Shown here: piece by piece, positions 45,178-56,135 of the stretch
Layout: each line of letters begins with the position of its first letter
Numbering within the stretch: the first letter of the stretch is position 1
Assembly: GCF_015355755.1 (NCBI RefSeq)
Contig: NZ_JACVEE010000004.1
Location: forward strand, 496,001-560,000
Length of the DNA stretch: 64,000 bases
Source of the DNA: Nocardia sp. XZ_19_385
GTDB taxonomy: Bacteria; Actinomycetota; Actinomycetes; Mycobacteriales; Mycobacteriaceae
Reading direction: 5' to 3'
Notes under the pieces: model-generated
Told to the model about the DNA's origin: nothing
Seen by the model: the letters and a program-made list of their open reading frames with translations, nothing else
Databases searched by the model: none
Made by a program: the position numbers and the translations under genes

Positions 45178-46373
45178 CGGACAAGGAGCCAAACGACATG
45201 GGTCGGCCGGATGAGGGCCAAGACAGCGAGCTGTCGAAAGTGACGCACGAGGTCGACGTCAACCGCGACTACACCGAGGCCGAACTCGACGCGATGTCGC
45301 GGGACGAGCTGGTCAAGCTCGGCACCATGCGCGACGGCGTCGACGTCGCCTACCGCCGCGAGCGTTTCCCGATCCCGGGCACCCGGGCCGAGAAGCGCGC
45401 CGAGCGTGAGGTGAGCTTCTGGTTCGCCGTGTCCGCGCTGTCCGCGGCCGCCCTGATCGGCGTGTTCCTGTTCTGGCCCTGGGAATTCAAGGGCAAGAAC
45501 GAGGAGGGCCACCAGGCCTACTCGTTGTTCACCCCGCTGATCGGTCTCACCTTCGGCATCTCCATTCTGGTCGTCGGCGTCGCGGTCGTGCTGATCCGCA
45601 AGAAGTTCATCCCGGCCGAACTGTCGATCCAGGATCGCCACGACGGTCCCTCGCCCGAGGTCGAGCGCCGTACCCTGGCCGCTCAGCTCGGCGACGCGCT
45701 CGACACCTCCACCCTGGCCCGCCGCAAGATGATCACCCGCACCGCGGGCGCCGGTCTCGGCGTCTTCGGTCTCGGCGCGCTGATGGTGTTCGCCGGTGGC
45801 CTGGTCAAGAACCCGTGGGCCAAGGGCGACAAGTCGCCGCTGTGGGTCTCGGGCTGGACCCCGGACCACGAGGGCGAGACCATCTACATCCGCCGCGACA
45901 CCGGCCGCCCCGACGACATCGTCCTGGTGCGCCCGGAGGATCTGGACGCGGGTTCCATGGAGACGGTGTTCCCGTGGAAGGAGAAGTGGCGTGGTGACGA
46001 GCACGCCACCCTGCAGTCGCTGCGCGGTATCCGCAACTCGGTCATGCTGATTCGCCTGCGCACCGCGGACGCGGAGAAGGCGATCAAGCGCAAGGGCCAG
46101 GAGAGCTTCAACTACGGCGACTACTTCGCCTACTCGAAGATCTGCACCCACCTCGGCTGCCCCACCTCGCTGTTCGAGCAGCAGACCAACCGGATCCTGT
46201 GCCCCTGCCACCAGTCGCAGTTCCTGGCGACCGAATGGGGTAAGCCGGTCTTCGGTCCCGCCGCTCGCGCGCTGCCGCAGCTGCCGATCACCGTCAACTC
46301 CGAGGGCTACCTGGTCGCCGCAGGCGACTTCATCGAGCCGCTCGGACCGGCCTTCTGGGAGCGTCGTTCATGA
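45174..46373 (+). CDS. qcrA: Cytochrome bc1 complex Rieske iron-sulfur subunit
   Basis: 399 residues from ATG 45174 (overlap ATGA with qcrC). Three membrane spans (about 82-100, 117-141 and 185-205) are typical of actinobacterial QcrA. The [2Fe-2S] ligands are in 'CTHLGC' and 'CPCHQSQF' (about 324-350). A twin-Arg-like '[17 protein letters not shown]' precedes the third span, fitting Tat-assisted insertion. It overlaps qcrB by 4 bp. Confidence 0.95.
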   Translation: MTDKEPNDMGRPDEGQDSELSKVTHEVDVNRDYTEAELDAMSRDELVKLGTMRDGVDVAYRRERFPIPGTRAEKRAEREVSFWFAVSALSAAALIGVFLFWPWEFKGKNEEGHQAYSLFTPLIGLTFGISILVVGVAVVLIRKKFIPAELSIQDRHDGPSPEVERRTLAAQLGDALDTSTLARRKMITRTAGAGLGVFGLGALMVFAGGLVKNPWAKGDKSPLWVSGWTPDHEGETIYIRRDTGRPDDIVLVRPEDLDAGSMETVFPWKEKWRGDEHATLQSLRGIRNSVMLIRLRTADAEKAIKRKGQESFNYGDYFAYSKICTHLGCPTSLFEQQTNRILCPCHQSQFLATEWGKPVFGPAARALPQLPITVNSEGYLVAAGDFIEPLGPAFWERRS

Positions 46374-47989
46374 GTCCTGCTGCTGGAGCCCAAGCCAATG
46401 CGATGGACGAGCGGTATCGCGCCGCTGCGTTCGCGAAGCGGTCGATCAACAAGGTCTTCCCGACCCACTGGTCGTTCCTGCTCGGTGAGATCGCGCTGTA
46501 CTGCTTCATCATCCTGCTGCTGTCGGGTGTGTACCTGACCCTGTTCTTCGATCCGTCGATGAGCGAGGTCGTGTACAACGGCGCCTACCAGCCGCTGCGT
46601 GGTGTCACCATGTCGCGCGCCTACGAGACCTCGCTGGAGATCTCCTTCGAGGTGCGCGGTGGTCTGTTCGTCCGCCAGGTGCACCACTGGGCCGCACTGC
46701 TGTTCGCGGCGTCGATCATCGTGCACCTGTTCCGCATCTTCTTCACCGGCGCGTTCCGCAAGCCGCGTGAGGCGAACTGGGTGATCGGCTCGCTGCTGCT
46801 GATCCTGGCGATGTTCGAAGGCTTCTTCGGCTACTCGCTGCCCGACGATCTGCTCTCGGGTACCGGCCTGCGCGCCGCGTTCGGCGGTATCACCATGGGT
46901 ATCCCGATCGCCGGCACCTGGATGCACTGGCTGATCTTCGGTGGCGACTTCCCCGGCACCATCATCATCCCGCGCCTCTACATCGCGCACGTGCTGCTGC
47001 TGCCCGGCATCATCCTCGCGCTGATCGCCGCGCACGTGGCGCTGGTGTGGTACCAGAAGCACACCCAGTTCCCCGGACCGGGCCGCACCGAGAACAACGT
47101 GGTCGGCGCCCGCATCATCCCGGTGTTCGCCGCCGACCAGGGCGCGTTCTTCGCCTTCACCCTCGGCATCATCGGCATCATGGGCGGCGTGCTGCAGATC
47201 AACCCGATCTGGAACCTGGGTCCGTACAACCCCTCTCAGGTCTCGGCGGGATCGCAGCCCGACTTCTACATGATGTGGACCGACGGCATGGCGCGCTTGA
47301 TGCCGCCGTGGGAGATCTACATCGGCAACTACACGGTTCCGGCCGTGTTCTGGGTCGCGCTCATCATGGGCTTGGTGTTCACGCTGCTGATCGCCTACCC
47401 GTGGATCGAGAAGCGCCTCACCGGCGATGACGCACCGCACAACCTGCTGCAGCGTCCGCGTGACGTGCCGGTGCGGACCGCGATCGGTGCCATGGCGATC
47501 GCGTTCTACCTGGTGCTGACCCTGTCCTGCGTCAACGACATCCTGGCGTTGAAGTTCGACATCTCGCTGAACGCGACCACCTGGGCCGGCCGCATCGGCC
47601 TGCTGGTGCTGCCGCCGGTGGCGTACTACATCACCTACCGGTTCTGCCTGGGTCTGCAGCGCAGCGACCGCGCGGTGCTCGAGCACGGCATCGAGACCGG
47701 CGTGATCAAGCGCCTGCCGCACGGCGAGTACATCGAGGTGCACCAGCCGCTGGGCCCGGTCGACGACCACGGCCACCCGCTCCCGCTGGAGTACCAGGGC
47801 GCGCACGTGCCCAAGAAGATGAACAAGCTCGGCCTGGCCGGCAAGCCGGGCACCGGTTCGTTCCTCCGCCCGGATCCCTGGCAGGAGAGCGAAGCCCACT
47901 TCGAAGCCGAGGAGGCCGAAGAGCACAAGCAGCTCGCCGCCCTCGCGAAGGCCCAGCAGAAGGCCCTTGAAGACAAGTCCGGCCACTAG
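46370..47989 (+). CDS. qcrB: Cytochrome bc1 complex cytochrome b subunit
   Basis: 539 residues from ATG 46370, overlapping qcrA (ATGA). About eight core spans, the haem-ligand His pairs near '[12 protein letters not shown]' and '[12 protein letters not shown]', the quinol-site 'PPWEIY' and the long charged C-terminal extension found in actinobacteria. It oxidises menaquinol at the Qp site. It is the last gene of the operon, followed by a strong terminator. Confidence 0.95.
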   Translation: MSPAAGAQANAMDERYRAAAFAKRSINKVFPTHWSFLLGEIALYCFIILLLSGVYLTLFFDPSMSEVVYNGAYQPLRGVTMSRAYETSLEISFEVRGGLFVRQVHHWAALLFAASIIVHLFRIFFTGAFRKPREANWVIGSLLLILAMFEGFFGYSLPDDLLSGTGLRAAFGGITMGIPIAGTWMHWLIFGGDFPGTIIIPRLYIAHVLLLPGIILALIAAHVALVWYQKHTQFPGPGRTENNVVGARIIPVFAADQGAFFAFTLGIIGIMGGVLQINPIWNLGPYNPSQVSAGSQPDFYMMWTDGMARLMPPWEIYIGNYTVPAVFWVALIMGLVFTLLIAYPWIEKRLTGDDAPHNLLQRPRDVPVRTAIGAMAIAFYLVLTLSCVNDILALKFDISLNATTWAGRIGLLVLPPVAYYITYRFCLGLQRSDRAVLEHGIETGVIKRLPHGEYIEVHQPLGPVDDHGHPLPLEYQGAHVPKKMNKLGLAGKPGTGSFLRPDPWQESEAHFEAEEAEEHKQLAALAKAQQKALEDKSGH

Positions 47990-48002
47990 GCCGGTACAGC
48001 GC

Positions 48003-48034
48003 AAGGCCCCGAGTCGGAAACGACTCGGGGCCTT
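48003..48034. terminator. Bidirectional terminator between qcrB and the exoribonuclease gene
   Basis: AAGGCCCCGAGTCG pairs with CGACTCGGGGCCTT around GAAA, followed by TGCTTTT. It resembles the terminator at 29047-29084. Confidence 0.8.
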
Positions 48035-48047
48035 TGCTTTTGCGCCG

Positions 48048-48584
48048 TCAGCGGCGGCGGTGGGCTTCGATGGCCTCGAACTTGGCCAGGTTGTGGCGGG
48101 CGTCGGCGAGGGCGTCGTGGGCGTCCGGCGGGACCGGGGGGAGGTCGGGGCGGCCGTGTGCCTCCCAGTGCTGGCGCAGTTCGTTGGTGTAGCGGGGGAG
48201 GGTGTTGGGGAGGTCGACCATCGAACCCCACAGCTGGCACAGCGCCACGTGGTCGTAGGCGGCTACCCAGGCCCACAGTTCCGGCTGCACGGTGGGGCGG
48301 GGGACGAGGAATTTGTAGAGGTCTTCGCGGATCTGCTCGCGGCTGCGCCACAGCGGTGAGGCGGGCTGCGGCAGCTGCGGGAGCACGTATTTGCGCACCC
48401 AGGGACCGGCCCGCTCGGGATCGAATTCGGTTGATACCGCGTAGTATTCGCGGCCGTCCTCGCAGACGACCCCGATCGATACGAGGTCGATCGTCAACCC
48501 GTCCTCGATGAACTCGCAATCATAAAAGTAACGCGACGAGATCGCCTCTTTCGGTCGTCGGGTGGCATGGGCCAGTTGGGTCAA
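48048..48584 (-). CDS. DEDD 3'-5' exoribonuclease (Rv2179c-like)
   Basis: The conserved protein begins RYFYDCEFIEDGLTIDLVSI and carries DEDD residues: 'YDCEFIED' (D..E), 'AYDHVALCQLWG' and 'HDALADARHNL'. It is a metal-dependent RNase that in M. tuberculosis acts on 3' overhangs. Starts are unclear: no ATG, GTG or TTG stands next to RYFY, where the M. tuberculosis protein starts. The nearest canonical codon in frame is TTG 48584, which adds 17 residues (178 residues in total); an AUC at 48542 is the other possibility. Confidence 0.8.
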   Translation of the reverse strand: MTQLAHATRRPKEAISSRYFYDCEFIEDGLTIDLVSIGVVCEDGREYYAVSTEFDPERAGPWVRKYVLPQLPQPASPLWRSREQIREDLYKFLVPRPTVQPELWAWVAAYDHVALCQLWGSMVDLPNTLPRYTNELRQHWEAHGRPDLPPVPPDAHDALADARHNLAKFEAIEAHRRR

Positions 48585-48590
48585 CCCTAA

Positions 48591-50102
<1,512 letters not shown>

Positions 50103-50119
50103 CAACAAGATTCACGAGA

Positions 50120-50151
50120 CGGGGCGCCGGGTTTCGACCCGGCGCCCCGTT
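50120..50151. terminator. Bidirectional terminator after aroG
   Basis: ACGGGGCGCCGGGT pairs perfectly with ACCCGGCGCCCCGT around a TTCG loop, followed by TTCGTC. It lies between convergent aroG and the second asparagine synthetase gene. Confidence 0.8.
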
Positions 50152-50160
50152 TCGTCCGGT

Positions 50161-51999
50161 TCAGGCGGTCCGCAGCTGTGGCCGGTGCTGATCGAGCCAG
50201 ACGGCCAGATCGAGGAACTGTTCCAGCCCGAGCCGGTCGGGCAGGTCGACGCCGCCGACGTCCCGCTGGGCGACTTTCCGGACCGCTGCCGCGTCCATGA
50301 TTTCCAGCACCGGGTGTTCGGCCGCGAGCAGCTCGGCGGCCTGGCGTTGCAGCGCGCCGACATAGGGCGCGTCCTGGGCGATCGGGTAGTGCGATTTCTT
50401 CCGGTCGACCACGGAGCGGGGCAGCAGCTCGGCCGTGGCGGACCGCAGCAGGCTCTTCTCCCGGCCGTCGTGGGCTTTGAACGCCCACGGGACGTTGTGC
50501 AGGTAGTCGACGAGCCGGTGGTCGCAGAGCGGTACGCGCACCTCGAGGCCTACCGCCATGCTCATCCGGTCCTTACGGTCGAGCATCGCGCGCAAGAACC
50601 GGGTGATGTGCAGATAGGAGATCTGTCGCATCCGCGCGTCGAGCGGTCCCTCGCCGGGCAGCGGCTCGACGCGGGCCAGCGCGGTTCGGTACTGGTCCCG
50701 GACGTAGTTGTCCAGGTCGAGGGCGCGCGCCAGGTCCGGCCGCAGCAGCGCGGTGCGCCGGGTCATCGCTGTCGGCATCGCGGCCATCCAGGGGAAGGTG
50801 TCGGCATCGCGCAGCGCGGGTTCGTGGAACCAGCGGTATCCGGCGAAGACTTCGTCCGCGGACTCACCGGACAGCGCGACCGTCGACCGTTCCCGGACGG
50901 CTCGGGACAGCAGGTACAGCGAGGCATCCGAATCGCCGAGACCGAGCGGCAGATCCCGTGCGGCGACCACCGCCGCGCGGACCGGGGGAGCGGCCAGCTC
51001 GGCGGTGTCGATCTCGATGGTGTGATGGCGCGCGCCGACATGGCGGGCTGCCTCGTCCGCGAACGGCGAATCCAGGGTGCCGCGCCATTCGTCGGCTACG
51101 AAGTTCGCCTTCTGGTCCGAGAATTCCACGGTGAAGCTGCGGACGGACGCGCCGCTCGAACGCAGCTGCCGGGCGGCCAGCGCGGTGACCGCCGAGGAAT
51201 CCAAGCCGCCGGAGAGCAGCGTGCACAGCGGTACGTCCGCGACGAGCTGGCGGCGGACGCTGTCGTCCAGCAGATCCCGGACCGTCGCGATAGTGCGGCC
51301 GAGGTCGTCGGTGTGTTCGGCGGTGCGCAGCGTCCAATAGCGCGACTCCCGCAAGCCGTCCCGGTCCACGGTGACGACGGTGCCCGGCTCGACTTGCCGC
51401 ATGCCGTGCCAGACCGCGGTGGCGGGATCGGTGATCAGCGTGAACAGCTCACGCAGACCGTCCATTCCGACGATGGCGTTCGCGCCCGGATTCGCCAGTA
51501 TCGCCTTCGGTTCGGAGCCGAACAGCACGCCGTCGCGGGTCGGCAGCAGATAGAGCGGCTTGATGCCGAGCTGGTCCCGGATCAACACCAGCCGCTGCAC
51601 CCGCGCGTCCCAGATCGCGAACGCGAACATGCCGATCAGCCGCTCGGCGACGGCCGCGCCCCATTCCAGATAGCCGTGCAGCACGACCTCGGTGTCGGAG
51701 CGGCCGCGGAAGCGGTGGCCGCGGGCCTGAAGTTCGGCGCGCAGTTCGGTGAAGTTGTAGGTCTCGCCCGAGTACACCAGCGCCACCGGGCCGTCCGGAG
51801 TCTCGGCCGTCATCGGTTGCGCTCCGCCTTCGATATCGATGATCGCGAGTCGCCGGTGCCCGAGAGCCGCGTGGCCTTCGACCCACATGCCGTCGGCGTC
51901 CGGCCCGCGCGCGGCCATCGTCGCGGTCATCGCCGCCACGACATCGCGTGCTCCGGTCAGATCTTGTTCGTATGACACCCATCCGGTGATTCCGCACAT
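50161..51999 (-). CDS. asnB: Second asparagine synthetase (glutamine-hydrolysing)
   Basis: 612 residues from ATG 51999, Cys2 nucleophile retained (MCGITGWVSYEQDL). The glutaminase half has 'ARGPDADG', 'VYSGETYNFTELR' (Ser in place of the usual Asn in NGE) and 'FAFAIWDARV'. The synthetase half has 'LLSGGLDSSAVTAL'. It differs clearly from the enzyme at 19360-21303, so it is a paralogue of another subgroup or an amidotransferase of related type. It is divergent from a TetR gene, with two short palindromes between, so conditional expression is likely. Confidence 0.88.
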   Translation of the reverse strand: MCGITGWVSYEQDLTGARDVVAAMTATMAARGPDADGMWVEGHAALGHRRLAIIDIEGGAQPMTAETPDGPVALVYSGETYNFTELRAELQARGHRFRGRSDTEVVLHGYLEWGAAVAERLIGMFAFAIWDARVQRLVLIRDQLGIKPLYLLPTRDGVLFGSEPKAILANPGANAIVGMDGLRELFTLITDPATAVWHGMRQVEPGTVVTVDRDGLRESRYWTLRTAEHTDDLGRTIATVRDLLDDSVRRQLVADVPLCTLLSGGLDSSAVTALAARQLRSSGASVRSFTVEFSDQKANFVADEWRGTLDSPFADEAARHVGARHHTIEIDTAELAAPPVRAAVVAARDLPLGLGDSDASLYLLSRAVRERSTVALSGESADEVFAGYRWFHEPALRDADTFPWMAAMPTAMTRRTALLRPDLARALDLDNYVRDQYRTALARVEPLPGEGPLDARMRQISYLHITRFLRAMLDRKDRMSMAVGLEVRVPLCDHRLVDYLHNVPWAFKAHDGREKSLLRSATAELLPRSVVDRKKSHYPIAQDAPYVGALQRQAAELLAAEHPVLEIMDAAAVRKVAQRDVGGVDLPDRLGLEQFLDLAVWLDQHRPQLRTA

Positions 52000-52009
52000 G
52001 ACTCAAATA

Positions 52010-52022
52010 TGAAGTGACTTCA
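52010..52022. promoter_or_regulatory. Palindrome 1 between asparagine synthetase and TetR genes
   Basis: TGAAGTGACTTCA is perfectly palindromic around a central G. It lies 11 bp before the synthetase ATG, and could cover its promoter. Confidence 0.45.
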
Positions 52023-52034
52023 AAAATAAAGCAA

Positions 52035-52048
52035 CTACAAATTTGTAG
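52035..52048. promoter_or_regulatory. Palindrome 2 between asparagine synthetase and TetR genes
   Basis: CTACAAATTTGTAG is a perfect 14-bp palindrome in an unusually AT-rich stretch. It lies 22 bp before the TetR start and is a likely binding site of that regulator. Confidence 0.5.
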
Positions 52049-52069
52049 CCGATGTAGTAACCTGAGCGA

Positions 52070-52678
52070 GTGAGCAAGGTGGAGGCCGGATTACGGGAAA
52101 CCAAGAAAGAGCGCACGCGCCGCAGCCTGCTACTGGCGGCGTACGAACTCTTCGACGAGAAGGGCTATGACGCGACCACGGTCACCGAGATCGCCCGCGC
52201 CGCAGAGGTTTCGCCGGGCACGTTCTTCAACTACTTCGGCACGAAAGAGGATCTCGTCTTCGGCGATCGATCCCACATCGCCCAAGCGGGTATCGACGAG
52301 CTGACTCGGCGTCAGCCGGAAGACACCCCCGCCGACCTGGTGGCGCGAGCCTTCGAGGGCATGCTCGCCGCCGAACACCAGAGCGATCCGGACGGACTCG
52401 AAAAGCACCGGGCCCGTTTGATCGTCACCGTGCCATCCCTGTACGCCACCTCGCTACGCCGGCTGTTCGACGTTCAGCACCAGATGGCGGAGCGGCTGCG
52501 CGCGACGTTTCCCGGCGAACTCGACGACCTGCACGCCGCGATCCTGGTGGGCGCCTTCGCCGGCGCCGGGATGGCGGCGATGCGCGCCGCCATCGCGGCC
52601 GAGGAACCCCTGGAACCGGCGGTGCGCAAGGCGATCAGCGAGATGGCGCGCCGATTCAGGGGAGTGCGGTCAGCGTGA
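52070..52678 (+). CDS. TetR/AcrR family transcriptional regulator
   Basis: 202 residues from GTG 52070; TAACCT 6 nt before it suggests a leaderless message. The N-terminal helix-turn-helix is 'TVTEIARAAEVSPGTFFNYF' (about 37-56); the rest is a ligand-binding helical domain. It probably represses itself and the divergent synthetase gene. Its end overlaps the end of convergent pknL by 23 bp. Confidence 0.9.
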   Translation: MSKVEAGLRETKKERTRRSLLLAAYELFDEKGYDATTVTEIARAAEVSPGTFFNYFGTKEDLVFGDRSHIAQAGIDELTRRQPEDTPADLVARAFEGMLAAEHQSDPDGLEKHRARLIVTVPSLYATSLRRLFDVQHQMAERLRATFPGELDDLHAAILVGAFAGAGMAAMRAAIAAEEPLEPAVRKAISEMARRFRGVRSA

Positions 52679-54665
52679 TCGTGGTGCCCGGCTCGACCCG
52701 GCTGCCCGCACCGGGAGCCTGGCCGATGACCACCGAGCTGTCGGAATCGGTGAGCGACTGCACCTGCACCTTGAAGCCGAGCGCCACCATTTTCTGACGT
52801 GCCTCGCCGACGCTGGACCCGACCACGAACGGGATCTTCACCGCGTCGGAGACAATCAGCGTCACCGAATCACCGGAATTCACAGTCGTTCCCGCCGCCG
52901 GATCGGTGCCGACCACCTGACCCGACTCGATGGCCTTGTCGAACTCGGTCTGCTGACCCTTCACCTTGATACCGGCCTTGGTCAGCACCGTGGTCGCCTC
53001 TTCGACGGTCTTGCCGCGCACATCGGGCAGTTTCACCGGCGGCGCGCCGTTGCTGCGGTACACCTTCACCTGCGCGCCCATCGGCAGCACCGTGCCGACG
53101 CCGGGCTCGACCCGCGCGAGACTGCCCTTGGGCAGCTGACTGCCGACCTCACCCGCGTCGATGGGTTGCAGTCCGGCGTCGCGGATCAGCTGGTTGACCT
53201 TCTTGACTTCGGCGCCCGGCTGCACGTCCGGCACCCGCGGCTTGCCGCTGGAGATCAGCACCGCGACCGTGGAGCCCTTGGTCACCTTGGACCCGGCGGA
53301 CGGATCGGTGCCGACGACGCCACCGACCGGAATGGTGTCGGAGGCCTTCTGCCTTGTCTCGCTGGTGAATCCGGCGTCCTGTAGCGCCGCAGTCGCCTGC
53401 TCGGCGCTCATCCCGGCGACGGGCGGGATCGGCGAATAGCGGCCGACCCCGAGCCACCAGCCGCCGATGCCGACGAGCAGGGTCATGGCCACCACGATCG
53501 CGGCCCACACCAGCGCCGTGCGCCGCGACTTCACCGGATCGGCGTAGGGCTGGGCCGGGGCCGGGCGGCGCTGTGGCGCGTACTCGTGCACCTCGATGGC
53601 GCCGTAGCTGTTGTCAGGGGCATAGCCGTTGTCGTAGGGGTTGTCGTAAGGGTCCGGCCCGTAATCGGGCACGCGCGGACGCGCGGCGGTGACCACCTTG
53701 GTGTGCTGCGGTTCCGGCGTGTACTGCGGCTGGGCCACCGGCTGCGGGGTCGCGTCGCGGCCACTCAGGTCGGTGACAGCGGTGAACCCGGCGCTGAGAT
53801 GTTCGGCCGACTCCTGCGGCGCGGGCACCCGGTACGGCGGCAATTCCAAATCGTTGGCGATGGCGCTCAACGCCGCCGCCATTTCGCCCGCGTCGGCGAA
53901 CCGGTGCAGGGGGTCGCGGGCGGTGGCCCGGGCGACCAGATCATCGAACTCCGGCGGCACGCCCGCGATGAACTCGCTCGGACTCGGCACGTCGTTCTCG
54001 ATGCGCTGGTATGCCACCGAGATCGAGGTGTCCCCGGTGAAGGGGACCCGGCCGGTCAGCAGCTCGAAGATCAGCACACCGAACGAATAGACGTCACTGC
54101 GCGAATCCGCGGACCCGGACGTCACCTGTTCCGGCGACAGATACGCCGCGGTACCCAGGATCACGCTGGCCGAGGTGGTGTTGGCCGCCGCGACCGCCCG
54201 GACCAGCCCGAAGTCGGCGATCTTCACGTCACCGCTGTCGGAGATCAGCACGTTCTCCGGTTTGATGTCGCGGTGCACCAGCCCCGCCGCGTGCGCGACA
54301 CCGATCGCTTCGAGCACGGGCTCGGCGACCGCGCGCACGGCGTGCGGCGGCATCGGGCCGCGTTCGCGCAGCAGCTCGCGCAGCGTGCCGCCCTCGACCA
54401 GTTCCATGATCAGGAACGGGTAATCGCCGTCCACGCCCTGGTCGTACACCCCGACCAGCGACGGATGCTTCAGCTTGGCCACCGCGCGGGCTTCGAACTC
54501 GAAACGCGACAGGAACTGCGGATCACCGGCGAATTTGGGATCCATCACCTTGATCGCTACCGGACGGTCCAGCCGGGTATCCACCCCGCGAAAGACCATC
54601 GACATCCCGCCCCGCGCGATTGGCGCGTCTATCCGGTAGCGCCCCTCCAGGATCTGCCCGATCAA
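52656..54665 (-). CDS. pknL: Serine/threonine protein kinase with PASTA domains
   Basis: 669 residues from TTG 54665, chosen because a GGAGG site lies 8 nt upstream and the sequence becomes kinase-like at once (LIGQILEGRYRI). The kinase domain covers about 10-270 with Lys39, HRDIKPEN (about 141-148) and DFG (about 161-163). A Pro-rich juxtamembrane region, one span (about 394-416) and four PASTA repeats follow, the last ending at the C-terminus. The PASTA repeats bind peptidoglycan or muropeptides outside. M. tuberculosis PknL phosphorylates the neighbouring Rv2175c, whose homologue is divergent from this gene. Confidence 0.92.
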   Translation of the reverse strand: MIGQILEGRYRIDAPIARGGMSMVFRGVDTRLDRPVAIKVMDPKFAGDPQFLSRFEFEARAVAKLKHPSLVGVYDQGVDGDYPFLIMELVEGGTLRELLRERGPMPPHAVRAVAEPVLEAIGVAHAAGLVHRDIKPENVLISDSGDVKIADFGLVRAVAAANTTSASVILGTAAYLSPEQVTSGSADSRSDVYSFGVLIFELLTGRVPFTGDTSISVAYQRIENDVPSPSEFIAGVPPEFDDLVARATARDPLHRFADAGEMAAALSAIANDLELPPYRVPAPQESAEHLSAGFTAVTDLSGRDATPQPVAQPQYTPEPQHTKVVTAARPRVPDYGPDPYDNPYDNGYAPDNSYGAIEVHEYAPQRRPAPAQPYADPVKSRRTALVWAAIVVAMTLLVGIGGWWLGVGRYSPIPPVAGMSAEQATAALQDAGFTSETRQKASDTIPVGGVVGTDPSAGSKVTKGSTVAVLISSGKPRVPDVQPGAEVKKVNQLIRDAGLQPIDAGEVGSQLPKGSLARVEPGVGTVLPMGAQVKVYRSNGAPPVKLPDVRGKTVEEATTVLTKAGIKVKGQQTEFDKAIESGQVVGTDPAAGTTVNSGDSVTLIVSDAVKIPFVVGSSVGEARQKMVALGFKVQVQSLTDSDSSVVIGQAPGAGSRVEPGTTITLTALP

Positions 54666-54815
54666 GTGATGTCCTCCAAAACAGTCGTCCGCTCCGTGCG
54701 GCCCCCACGATGGTAACTGTGTTCGAGCCGGTATCCCGGCCTGCCGCGACGGTTTTCCAGGATCCGCCGGGTGTCCCTTGCGACCTGCGCGGGGACACCG
54801 TCTACCGTTATCGGG

Positions 54816-55184
54816 GTGAGTGCATTTCCCTGCAGTGATGATGTTCTTCCGGAGTCGGTAGCCCTGCTGCCACTGCCAGAAGTGGCCGACAAGCTCGGGA
54901 TCTCGGTAACCCGAGTGCATCAGATGCTGCGCGACCATCAACTGCTCGCGCTGCGCCGTGCCGGCGTCGCCAGCGTCCCCGAGATCTTCTTCGACCCGCA
55001 CGGCGGCGTGACCAAGCACCTGCCGGGGTTGATCACCGTGATGAAGGACGCAAAATACACCGACAAGGAGATCCTGGAATGGATCTTCACCGACGACGAC
55101 ACCCTGCCCGGTAAGCCGATCGAGGCGCTACACGGCCCGCTGGCCCGTGAAGTGATCCGCCGCGCGGCCGCCGATCCCTTCTGA
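54816..55184 (+). CDS. Rv2175c-like DNA-binding protein
   Basis: 122 residues from GTG 54816 (VSAFPCSDDVLPESVALL); TACCGT 7 nt before it points to a leaderless mRNA. A winged helix-turn-helix (about 20-60, 'EVADKLGISVTRVHQML') and a C-terminal half with 'TKHLPGLITVMKDAKYTDKE'. The M. tuberculosis homologue binds DNA and is a PknL substrate; the same pairing is kept here. Confidence 0.9.
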   Translation: MSAFPCSDDVLPESVALLPLPEVADKLGISVTRVHQMLRDHQLLALRRAGVASVPEIFFDPHGGVTKHLPGLITVMKDAKYTDKEILEWIFTDDDTLPGKPIEALHGPLAREVIRRAAADPF

Positions 55185-55229
55185 ACATCGTCTGACGCAC
55201 GGTGGTGCCTGCGTGGCGCCACCGTGGCT

Positions 55230-56135
55230 TCAGCGTAGGACGAGGTGGGTCGCCGCGACCCGCAGGCGCTTGGGCACACCGACTGCCGCGCGCGATTCGA
55301 AGATGGCGTAGTCGCGGTGCTCGATTTCGGTCAGGATGGCCGCGTAAAGGGTGCTGGCGGTGCGGATGGCGGGGCGTACGCGCGGGTCGAGCAGGTCGAT
55401 GCCGGGGTCGGCGCGGCGGTACAGGTCGCGGTTGACGGCGATCAGGTGGGCTAGCGCGCGGCGGACTCGCTGGTCGGTCCGGCCGGTGCGCCGGCAGTGC
55501 AGCAGCAGGTCGTGGTCGACGCCGAAGGCGGTGAGATCGTCGGCCGGTAGGTAGACCCGGCCGCGGTCCAGGTCTTCGCCGACATCACGCAGGAAGTTGG
55601 TGAGCTGGAAGGCTTCGCCGAGGGCCGCGGCGGCCGGTTCGGCTTCCGCGCGGGGGACGACGGTGCCGAGAACCGGGAGTAGTTGCAGGCCGATGGCGGC
55701 GGCCGAGCCGCGCATGTAGTCGCGGAGTTCGGCCATGGTGGCGTAGCGGTCGCGGTAATGGACGGTACCCGGGATGTCCATGCGCATGGAATCCAGGAAC
55801 GTCCAGAAGTGCTGTGGCGCAATGTCGTACCGCGTGATGGTGTCGGTCAGGGCGAGCAGTACGGGAGCGTCGGCGACCGTGTCCGGCCCCTGTTCCAGCG
55901 CCGTGCGCAGCTGCTTTTCGATCAGATCGACGTCGCCCGCGGGTCCGTGTTCGGACGGGGCGTGCTGCGCGTGGTCGACGATGTCGTCCACCATCCGCGC
56001 GAACGCGTACAGCGCGTGCACGGCCGGTCGTCGCGGTGCGGCCAGCAACCTGGTCGCCAGGAAATAGGTGCGCCCGTGTTCGGCGGCGATCCGCCTGCAT
56101 TCCCGATAGGCGGTTTCGAGCTGCGCGGAACTCAC
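55230..56135 (-). CDS. crtB: Phytoene/squalene synthase family protein
   Basis: 301 residues from GTG 56135, overlapping the mptA stop by 4 bp (GTGA). Both Asp-rich motifs are present: 'ARMVDDIVDHAQ' (about 48-59) and 'LRDVGEDLDRGRVYLP' (about 187-202). 'YRECRRIAAEHGRTYFLAT' is the usual start. It condenses two geranylgeranyl diphosphates to phytoene. It is the last gene of the prenyl/carotenoid operon. Confidence 0.9.
   Translation of the reverse strand: MSSAQLETAYRECRRIAAEHGRTYFLATRLLAAPRRPAVHALYAFARMVDDIVDHAQHAPSEHGPAGDVDLIEKQLRTALEQGPDTVADAPVLLALTDTITRYDIAPQHFWTFLDSMRMDIPGTVHYRDRYATMAELRDYMRGSAAAIGLQLLPVLGTVVPRAEAEPAAAALGEAFQLTNFLRDVGEDLDRGRVYLPADDLTAFGVDHDLLLHCRRTGRTDQRVRRALAHLIAVNRDLYRRADPGIDLLDPRVRPAIRTASTLYAAILTEIEHRDYAIFESRAAVGVPKRLRVAATHLVLR

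Noticed and set aside
46307..48004. 565-codon minus-strand ORF opposite qcrB
   Set aside because: Antisense shadow, His/Arg/Asp-rich with no family features.
50185..51975. 596-codon plus-strand ORF opposite the second asparagine synthetase
   Set aside because: Typical high-GC antisense shadow; the minus-strand gene has clear catalytic motifs.
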